From assembly GCA_023136395.1 (NCBI GenBank), contig JAGLRI010000029.1, forward strand, positions 1 through 11,387: 11,387 nucleotides of DNA, read 5' to 3'. This document shows positions 6,524 through 11,387 of this stretch, piece by piece (the stretch's first letter is position 1; each line of letters opens with the position of its first letter). Below the pieces are notes generated by a model. The model did not search any database. It was given only the letters and a program-made list of their open reading frames with translations, and was not told the origin of the DNA. The position numbers and the translations under genes are program-made. The stretch is from Candidatus Bathyarchaeota archaeon (lineage in GTDB: Archaea; Thermoproteota; Bathyarchaeia; Bathyarchaeales; Bathyarchaeaceae).

Positions 6524-8475
6524 ATGAGGATTGAATACAGTAAGATAGGTTTAACTGTAGGGTTGGAACTTCATCAGCAATTGAACACTAAATATAAACT
6601 ATTTTGCAATTGTTCCCCAATTCTTTGCATAGAAGAACCAAATTATGTTTTTGTTCGTCAACTCCGCCCAACACAGAGTGAGCTGGGTCAAATTGATCCG
6701 GCGGCCCTATTTGAATTTCAAAGGGGAAGAGCAATCGTTTATGAGGGGTATAAGGACACTACGTGTCTTGTCGAGGCAGACAGTGGCTTCAGAAGTTACT
6801 CGTCACTGGCCTATACGAAGAACCCCCTCATGTTCTTAACAAAGAGGCTTTAGAAATTGCCCTAATCGTTGCTCTTCTAGTAAAAGCGAAGACAATAGAT
6901 GAGATCCACGTGATGCGAAAAACAGTGATAGATGGATCGAATACTTCGGGCTTCCAAAGAACCTGTGTTGTGGCATTAAGGGGGGAAGTAGAAGTTGAGG
7001 GGAAAAGGGTTCCAATACAACACATAAGTCTTGAAGAAGATGCTGCTAGAAAGATGGGGGAAGAGGATGCTGTTATTAGATACAGGATTGACCGACTCGG
7101 TATCCCCCTCATTGAGGTTACAACAGCGCCAGTCATCAATTCCCCTCAAGAGGCTGAAAGGACGGCTCTTTCGATTGGTCGAATCCTTAGAGCTACTGGT
7201 AGAGTTAAACGTGGTTTAGGGACAATTCGACAAGATATAAACATTTCAATACGAGACGGTGCTCTAATTGAGATAAAGGGTGTTCAGGAGCTTGGTTTGG
7301 TTTCAAAAGTTGTTGAGTGTGAGGTTCAGCGTCAGCTTAATCTTCTGAAGATGAGAGATGAACTAATAAAACGGGGAGTAAAGGAAGAAGATGTTAAGGA
7401 TAAATTTGTGGATGTAACTTCTATTTTTAAACAAACGAAATGTCGAGTTATTCAGAAGGCTCTTAATAACAAAGAACGGGTGACAGCATTTAAACTACCT
7501 AAGTTTGCTGGATTGCTTAAAAAGGAACTCATACCAGGTGTTAGGTTTGGGACTGAAATGTTAAACGTCGCCCGTTTTTGGGGAAGAGTCAAAGGTATTT
7601 TCCATACTGATGAACTACCTGCCTACGGAATAACAGTAGAAGAAATTAGCCAACTTAAACACACTATGAAAATGGAATCGCAAGACGCTATCGTGTTCGT
7701 TGCAGATACACCACAAAATGCTGAAGACGCATTAAAAGCCATTGGGCATAGGGTCAGAGAGGCTATTGTAGGTGTTCCAAAAGAAACCCGCATGGCGAAT
7801 CAGGACGGAACTACAAGGTATATGCGTCCAAGACCGGGTGCTGCCCGGATGTATCCTGAAACTGATGTCCCGCCCACTAAGGTAACAGAAGAGTGCTTAA
7901 AAGAGCTAAAGGTATACCTTCCTGAACTGCCCGAAGAAAAAATGAAACGCTTAATGAAGCAATACAATCTTAACTTGAAACTGGCAAGACAGATCCTCGA
8001 TTCAGAGCATATTAACCTTTTTGAAACCATAGCTCAAGAAACCAAGGTTTCCCCAACTACTATAGCAGTTACATTAACTGAAACTTTAAAAGCGTTGAAA
8101 AGAGATGGGATTGAAATCAAAAAAATTACTGATGAGCAAATTAAGAATCTTTTTCATCTAATAGATTCGGAAAAAATTACTAAAGAAGCTATACCTAATG
8201 TTTTAAATTGGCTTTCAAAACACGAAGGAAAAAACGTTACAGACAGCGTAAAAAGCCTAGGGTTAACAATGATCTCACGAAAAGAGCTTAAAAAGATGAT
8301 AGAAAATTTGATAAAAGAAAATAAAAGCTTCGTGCAGAAGAGAGGAAGGAGTGCGTTCAGTCCACTCATGGGCATGATTATGAAAAAAGTTAGGGGACAA
8401 GCGAAAGCTAAACTAGTCAGTGAGATACTTAAGAGTAGATTAGAAGAGTTTCTATTGAAAAAGAAAAAAAAGTAA
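6524..8475 (+). CDS. gatE: Glutamyl-tRNA(Gln) amidotransferase subunit E, interrupted by a 35-nt BHB intron: join(6524..6779,6815..8475)
   Basis: GatE binds Glu-tRNA(Gln), activates the glutamyl group and amidates it with ammonia from GatD. The N-terminal GatB-like catalytic part starts with IGLTVGLELHQQLNTKYKLFC and RQLRPTQSELGQID. After the break come VIDGSNTSGFQRT, RLGIPLIEVTTAP, GLGTIRQDINISI, then the AspRS-insert-like domain with FHTDELPAYGI, then MRPRPGAARMYPETDVPP and a YqeY-like helical tail ending in a lysine tract. Read directly, the first frame stops at 6851-6853 after 109 residues. Removing 6780-6814 joins ...CLVEA, a split D codon, and EEPPH..., exactly the family sequence, giving 638 residues with a normal family length. 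The start ATG at 6524 matches the family N-terminus. It is separated from gatD by purO and has its own promoter region. Confidence 0.93.
6780..6814 (+). other. Bulge-helix-bulge (tRNA-type) intron inside gatE mRNA
   Basis: The fold is complete. Outer exon helix TCG 6771-6773 pairs with CGA 6816-6818. Central 4-bp helix AGGC 6774-6777 pairs with GCCT 6809-6812. The left bulge is AGA 6778-6780 and the right bulge is ATA 6813-6815. The intron helix CAGTG 6781-6785 pairs with CACTG 6804-6808. Cutting each 3-nt bulge after its second base (AG^A and AT^A) releases exactly 35 nt. This is the length and place required independently by the protein family: it restores the frame and gives E-A-D-E-E-P-P-H. 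Known archaeal BHB mRNA introns (for example in cbf5 of Crenarchaeota) are cut by the tRNA splicing endonuclease and joined by RtcB. That this one is spliced in the cell is inference. Confidence 0.9.
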
Positions 8476-8601
8476 AAAAATATCCAACTCACACACTAAA
8501 TTTCAGATTTACGATAAAAACGCTTATGCATGCATGTCTCGAAGAATAAGATTGCAATAAATACATCATTAAAACGCTATAATATCCTTCAGATAAGAAA
8601 A

Positions 8602-8609
8602 TTTAAAAG
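8602..8609 (+). promoter_or_regulatory. Candidate TATA box for the SSB-like gene
   Basis: TTTAAAAG lies 51 nt before the first GTG. The sequence and spacing are reasonable but other AT-rich words are nearby. Confidence 0.35.
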
Positions 8610-8652
8610 TGAAGGAACACATAGCCTCGTACAGCCTCTTAGGTTTTGAGAA

Positions 8653-9087
8653 GTGTCCAGTGTGAGTGAAACAACGACAGAGTATATTGAAGTGGAAGCA
8701 TTAAAACCCAATTTTAGAGATTTAAAATTGATTGTAAAGATTGTTGATATGGGAGTGCAACGAGTTGTTAATACTAGGAGAACTCGTCGTGATCACCGAG
8801 TAACAGAAGCTCATGTAGGAGACAAAACAGGCTCTGCATTATTAACTCTGTGGGACGACCAAATTGACAGATTTAGTATTGGTGATGTACTCGAAATAAA
8901 GAGTGCATACACCACACTATACAGAGGTTCGTTGAGACTGAATGTTGCAAGAAACGGAGGAGTTGAAAAAGTGGAAAAGGATATCGAGGAGGTAAACACA
9001 AAAAACAACCTCTCCGAGGTGAGACATGAGACAACGCGGTGGTATGATCCGGTAGGGAGACCGTTCAGAAGACGGCGAAGGAGATGA
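8653..9087 (+). CDS. OB-fold single-stranded DNA-binding protein (crenarchaeal SSB type)
   Basis: A 144-residue protein with one OB fold followed by a basic tail. The pattern LKPNFRDLKLIVKIVD, RRTRRDHRVTEAHVGDKTGSALLTLWDDQ, FSIGDVLEIKSAYTTLYRGSLRLNV closely parallels the Sulfolobus SSB domain, including a tryptophan (W67) in the TLWDD strand and the GDxTG turn. The C-terminal tail (residues about 112-144) is polar and ends in PFRRRRRR; the classic crenarchaeal SSB tail is also glycine/arginine-rich and mediates contacts. It probably coats single-stranded DNA (or RNA) in replication or repair. The start is GTG at 8653; a second GTG at 8662 is equally possible and would remove three residues. 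A small zinc-ribbon gene follows 96 nt downstream. Confidence 0.8.
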   Translation: MSSVSETTTEYIEVEALKPNFRDLKLIVKIVDMGVQRVVNTRRTRRDHRVTEAHVGDKTGSALLTLWDDQIDRFSIGDVLEIKSAYTTLYRGSLRLNVARNGGVEKVEKDIEEVNTKNNLSEVRHETTRWYDPVGRPFRRRRRR

Positions 9088-9132
9088 CAGAAAGAATAAG
9101 TACTCCTCACAAAGAATCCGAAACCGAAAGTA

Positions 9133-9138
9133 TTTTTT
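9133..9138 (+). terminator. Possible T6 terminator after the SSB-like gene
   Basis: A run of six T about 45 nt after the stop codon, before the start of the next gene. It rests on composition only. Confidence 0.25.
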
Positions 9139-9183
9139 AATGCGTTTTCATCAAGTTTAAGCATAGATGTAAATAAAAGGCTG

Positions 9184-9405
9184 ATGAAACACATGAGTTA
9201 CTGCCCCGAGTGCGGTGGAGGCATGAAATATATTTCTACCACAAAACGTCGTGTATGCAAGAGTTGTGGACTCTCCCTTACTTATCAAGAGCTTAATGAA
9301 CTACGGCAAAAGCTAAGACCAGAATCAGAAACTGAAGGAGAACAACGTGATAGACGACGAAAAGAATATCTAAACTGGTGGCTCGGGAGAAAGAAGAAGA
9401 AATAG
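9184..9405 (+). CDS. Small zinc-ribbon protein
   Basis: A 73-residue protein with an N-terminal zinc ribbon: C7-P-E-C10, fourteen residues, then C25-K-S-C28. A charged helical region (about 34-60) follows, then a basic end with LNWWLGRKKKK. Zinc ribbons of this type occur in transcription, RNA-polymerase-associated and translation proteins, but I cannot assign a specific family. The start ATG at 9184 may be replaced by ATG 9193 (MSYCPECGG). TTTAAGCA about 28 nt upstream would suit a leaderless transcript. It follows the SSB gene on the same strand, so a nucleic-acid-related role is plausible. The basic C-terminus would fit RNA or DNA binding. Confidence 0.7.
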   Translation: MKHMSYCPECGGGMKYISTTKRRVCKSCGLSLTYQELNELRQKLRPESETEGEQRDRRRKEYLNWWLGRKKKK

Positions 9406-9475
9406 AGGCTCAGACACACCCCGTGCTAAATCAATCATTTAAACATTTTTAAGTAAAAATTGGTTTGAGAGTTAT

Positions 9476-10297
9476 ATGACCAAATCAATAGAAATCATCT
9501 GTGTTGGAACAGAGCTTCTGATAGGTAAAACTTTAAACACGAATGGGCAATGGCTAGCTAAACGCGCTACAGCCCTCGGGTTAAAAGTGAGCCGTATTAT
9601 TACGGTGATGGATGAAACCAACGAAACCGCGTTAACTATAAAAGAAGCTCTGAAAAGGAAAAATCGATTTATAATTACCGTAGGTGGACTTGGCCCAACC
9701 TTCGATGATAAGACTTTGGAGGGAATTGCTTCAGCCTTAGGGTGTAAGTTAGAAGTCCATGAGCGAGCTTTAAAGATGGTGAAGGAAAAATATTACAAAT
9801 ATATTAAGGAAGGTCGAATGGAGAAAGCTGAGCTGACTTCTTATCGCATTAAAATGGCGAAACTCCCTGAGGGAGCTGAACCTCTAGTTAATCCAGTAGG
9901 TACAGCACCGGGAGTGATGATAAAGATTGAGAATGCAACTTTGATAGCGCTTCCGGGTGTTCCGTCTGAAATGAAAGCAATATTTGAGGACTCGATTGTT
10001 CCTCTATTTAAGCAAGTAGCAGGAAACGTAACATTTTTTGAAACGAGCTTGGATATAACTGGAATCGGGGAATCTGCTGTTGCTCCACTCATTGACCAAG
10101 TGATGTATAACAACCCCTATATTTACTTAAAATCCCATCCCAAAGGCGCTGAAAGAGTTCCCCGTATTGAGCTTCATCTCTCCACCACTGCAGAAGACTC
10201 AAAAGCAGCTAAAAATCGTATTAGTAAGGCGCTTATTCAAATTTCCGAATTAATTCAAGTGAAAGGTGGAAAAGTTAGGCTGCTTAAAACAAAATAA
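9476..10297 (+). CDS. CinA-like MoCF-domain protein (NMN deamidase-related family, COG1058 type)
   Basis: A 273-residue protein made of the molybdopterin-binding-like (MoCF) domain found at the N-terminus of CinA. Key stretches are the start IEIICVGTELLIGKTLNTNGQWLA, VGGLGPTFDDKT at residues 69-80, and ALPGVPSEMKAIF at 158-170, all normal for the archaeal stand-alone form. The C-terminal pyrimidine-nucleotide amidohydrolase domain of bacterial CinA is absent, as usual in archaea. The bacterial N-terminal domain has nucleotide-pyrophosphatase activity in characterised members; the archaeal role is less certain. The gene starts at ATG 9476, about 39 nt after a TTTAAACA sequence, and appears to stand alone. 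Confidence 0.85.
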   Translation: MTKSIEIICVGTELLIGKTLNTNGQWLAKRATALGLKVSRIITVMDETNETALTIKEALKRKNRFIITVGGLGPTFDDKTLEGIASALGCKLEVHERALKMVKEKYYKYIKEGRMEKAELTSYRIKMAKLPEGAEPLVNPVGTAPGVMIKIENATLIALPGVPSEMKAIFEDSIVPLFKQVAGNVTFFETSLDITGIGESAVAPLIDQVMYNNPYIYLKSHPKGAERVPRIELHLSTTAEDSKAAKNRISKALIQISELIQVKGGKVRLLKTK

Positions 10298-10417
10298 TGA
10301 TTGATTGAAATTTTTAGCTTTCCATTTATTGGTAATAATGAAAAAAAAGGAAATATGTTAAAACAATATTCAGAAAAAAATAAGTAATTGTCATAATTTT
10401 CATTGAGGTTGACTTGG

Positions 10418-10425
10418 TTTAAATA
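10418..10425 (+). promoter_or_regulatory. TATA box for the GPN-loop GTPase gene
   Basis: TTTAAATA ends 14 nt before the GTG start, placing the transcription start at or about the start codon. This suggests a leaderless or near-leaderless message, although a GGAG at 10427-10430 could also act if transcription starts earlier. Confidence 0.55.
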
Positions 10426-10439
10426 GGAGTGTTTTTTGA

Positions 10440-11198
10440 GTGTTTATCTTGTTTATTATTGGAACCGCAGGCTCAGGAAAATCTCTTTTAACAGCTTCCT
10501 TTACAAGTTGGCTGAAGATGGAAGGACAAGATGTTGTAACCGTAAACTTAGATCCCGGGGTTTTAACTCTACCTTATACACCAGACGTTGACGTTCGCAA
10601 TTATGTTAGAGTCGAGGAAATTATGGAAAAATACATGCTTGGTCCAAATGGGGCATTAGTGATGGCAGCAGACTTGATTGCGGAAGAGGCACAAAATCTT
10701 GGGAACGAAATCGAAGATCTTAAGCCAGACATAGCCATTGTAGATACACCTGGACAAATGGAGCTATTTGCCTTTAGAGCAAGTGGACCTTATATTGTAA
10801 GTGAATTAACTAATGAACCTAAAGCCATCGCATACTTGTTTGACTCCGTTTTTTCCATCAATCCACTTAATTATGTTTCAAACCTGTTCCTCTCAGCTGC
10901 CGTTTACAACCGTTTTTACGTTCCACAGATGCATGTATTATCAAAGTGTGATTTTCTTCCACCCGAAGAAGTGAATCGCGTAACTGAATGGTCCACAAAC
11001 ACCGATGCATTGGATATGGCGATTGAAGAAAAGTTGAGCGGAACAAAACGTTTACTCAGTCGTGACATGATGCACGCCATTTTTCGACTTGGAATAAAGT
11101 TTCTCTTGCTACCCGTTTCCTCGAAAACAAACGAGGGGCTTATCAATCTTAATGCTGCTGCATTGAGATTTTATAATCGGGATAGATGGACGGACTAG
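10440..11198 (+). CDS. GPN-loop GTPase (XAB1/PAB0955 family)
   Basis: A 252-residue dimeric GTPase of the GPN family. Walker A/G1 is GTAGSGKS at residues 8-15, the diagnostic Gly-Pro-Asn insertion is at 68-70 (LGPNGALV), and the G3 motif VDTPGQ is at 101-106. The base-specificity motif appears as SKCD at 168-171 in place of NKxD, which is common in this family. Eukaryotic relatives help assemble RNA polymerase II; the archaeal function is not settled. The GTG start is fixed by the P-loop, which begins only seven residues later. The stop TAG is part of the CTAGCTAGCTA tract. The gene is followed by tRNA-Lys on the same strand. Confidence 0.92.
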   Translation: MFILFIIGTAGSGKSLLTASFTSWLKMEGQDVVTVNLDPGVLTLPYTPDVDVRNYVRVEEIMEKYMLGPNGALVMAADLIAEEAQNLGNEIEDLKPDIAIVDTPGQMELFAFRASGPYIVSELTNEPKAIAYLFDSVFSINPLNYVSNLFLSAAVYNRFYVPQMHVLSKCDFLPPEEVNRVTEWSTNTDALDMAIEEKLSGTKRLLSRDMMHAIFRLGIKFLLLPVSSKTNEGLINLNAAALRFYNRDRWTD

Positions 11199-11205
11199 CT
11201 AGCTA
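11195..11205. repeat. CTAGCTAGCTA tract at the GPN gene stop
   Basis: This tract shares the GCTA-type repeat unit with 6416-6431 and covers the stop codon of the GPN GTPase gene. Confidence 0.5.
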
Positions 11206-11310
11206 CAATTATGTTGTGACTCGCTTAGTTTTTAAAAATCTAAAAATGGGAAGAATAAAAAGAAAGATTATTAAAAGCCATGTTAAGTAAATCCTATCAT
11301 CAAGATTGAA

Positions 11311-11387
11311 GGGCCCGTAGCTCAGCAAGGAAGAGCACCGGACATAGTAGTGCAACCACGTTATCTATGGGTGAAGCTTTTAACCCG
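11311..11387 (+). tRNA. tRNA-Lys(UUU) with intron, 3' part outside the window
   Basis: The 5' acceptor strand GGGCCCG is followed by TA, D stem GCTC/GAGC around the loop AGCAAGGAA (with G18-G19), then CCGG. After removing 11342-11375, a perfect anticodon arm forms: stem CCGGG, loop CTTTTAA, 3' stem CCCG at the window end (last G outside). The anticodon TTT is at 11379-11381 and the loop has the required T33. Sequence and anticodon match archaeal tRNA-Lys. The variable and T arms and the acceptor 3' strand lie beyond the edge, so the acceptor stem cannot be checked. It lies 112 nt after the GPN gene with an A/T-rich upstream region containing TATA-like words. Confidence 0.85.
11342..11375 (+). 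other. 34-nt BHB intron in tRNA-Lys at position 30/31
   Basis: The central helix CACC 11336-11339 pairs with GGTG 11370-11373. The bulges are GGA 11340-11342 and AAG 11374-11376. The intron helix CATAG 11343-11347 pairs with CTATG 11365-11369. The outer helix is formed by AAGAG 11331-11335 with CTTTT 11377-11381 (one G-U). Cuts after the second base of each bulge give exactly the junction that makes a perfect anticodon stem. Position 30/31 is noncanonical (most archaeal introns sit at 37/38) and is known mainly from TACK archaea. Confidence 0.85.

Noticed and set aside
6780..6803. A 24-nt intron from a BHB read with bulges on the other side of the central helix
   Set aside because: Its length is a multiple of three, so it would not restore the gatE frame, and the inner helix is poor.
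6779..6816. Ribosomal bypassing of the 35-nt segment as an alternative to splicing
   Set aside because: The take-off codon GAC (6779-6781) and the landing codon TAC (6814-6816) do not match, and a complete BHB predicts the junction without any extra assumption.
6763..8475. A separate gene starting at the ATG at 6763, with gatE split into two overlapping genes
   Set aside because: The first 18 residues from 6763 (before EEPPH) have no GatE likeness, whereas joining across the BHB cuts gives the exact family sequence.
8154..8492. Antisense open frame opposite the gatE 3' end
   Set aside because: It mirrors the lysine-rich gatE tail, giving a low-complexity phenylalanine-rich product with no gene features.
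8526..8535. ATGCATGCAT palindrome upstream of the SSB gene
   Set aside because: Short and without a partner or clear promoter relation; not enough to call a site.
11342..11350. tRNA intron at the usual 37/38 position
   Set aside because: The anticodon loop would begin CA with no T33, and no BHB fits that cut; the 30/31 cut satisfies both.

Overview
The window looks like a low-GC genome segment from an archaeon of the TACK group (Thermoproteota in the wide sense; a Bathyarchaeia-like lineage is my guess). The evidence is archaeal or archaeal-type genes throughout (uL2, eS30, RadB, archaeal Elp3, GatD/GatE, PurO, a crenarchaeal-type OB-fold SSB, a GPN-loop GTPase), TTTAAATA-type TATA boxes, several apparently leaderless genes, and bulge-helix-bulge (BHB) introns. 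eS30 is typical of TACK and Asgard archaea and generally missing from Euryarchaeota. The lineage assignment is inference.

Layout. 1-436: divergent ribosomal protein genes uL2 (minus, cut by the window edge) and eS30 (plus), each with its own TATA box. 437-852: AT-rich intergenic DNA with a perfect 10-bp hairpin. 853-1554: radB. 1593-2281: a decay zone with a broken CDP-archaeol synthase gene (two +1 homopolymer shifts, one in-frame TGA, altered DGK motif) and, on the other strand, a possible remnant of a membrane-protein gene. 2282-2551: a small EF-Tu domain-2-like protein (minus). 2655-5596: elp3 and gatD, overlapping by 4 bases. 5757-6392: purO (minus). 6524-8475: gatE. 8653-9405: OB-fold SSB and a small zinc-ribbon protein. 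9476-10297: a CinA/MoCF-domain protein. 10440-11198: a GPN-loop GTPase. 11311 to the end: a tRNA-Lys(UUU) gene cut by the window edge.

The main discovery is in gatE. Read directly it is frameshifted early, but the break is exactly a 35-nt insertion (6780-6814) lying in a complete BHB fold: 3-bp outer helix, 4-bp central helix, two 3-nt bulges, 5-bp intron helix. Cutting each bulge after its second base removes exactly those 35 nt, restores a 638-residue frame and recreates the family sequence CLVEAD-EEPPH across the junction. This is very probably a tRNA-type intron in a protein-coding mRNA. The tRNA-Lys gene at the right edge carries a 34-nt BHB intron of the same geometry at the noncanonical position 30/31, so the host should have a splicing endonuclease able to cut such sites.

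Functionally the window is dominated by translation and tRNA biology: ribosomal proteins, Elp3 (wobble-uridine modification), GatDE (Gln-tRNA synthesis by transamidation), a translation-factor-like protein and a tRNA. If the gatE reading is right, making Gln-tRNA depends on the tRNA splicing machinery, because unspliced mRNA would give only a 109-residue fragment.
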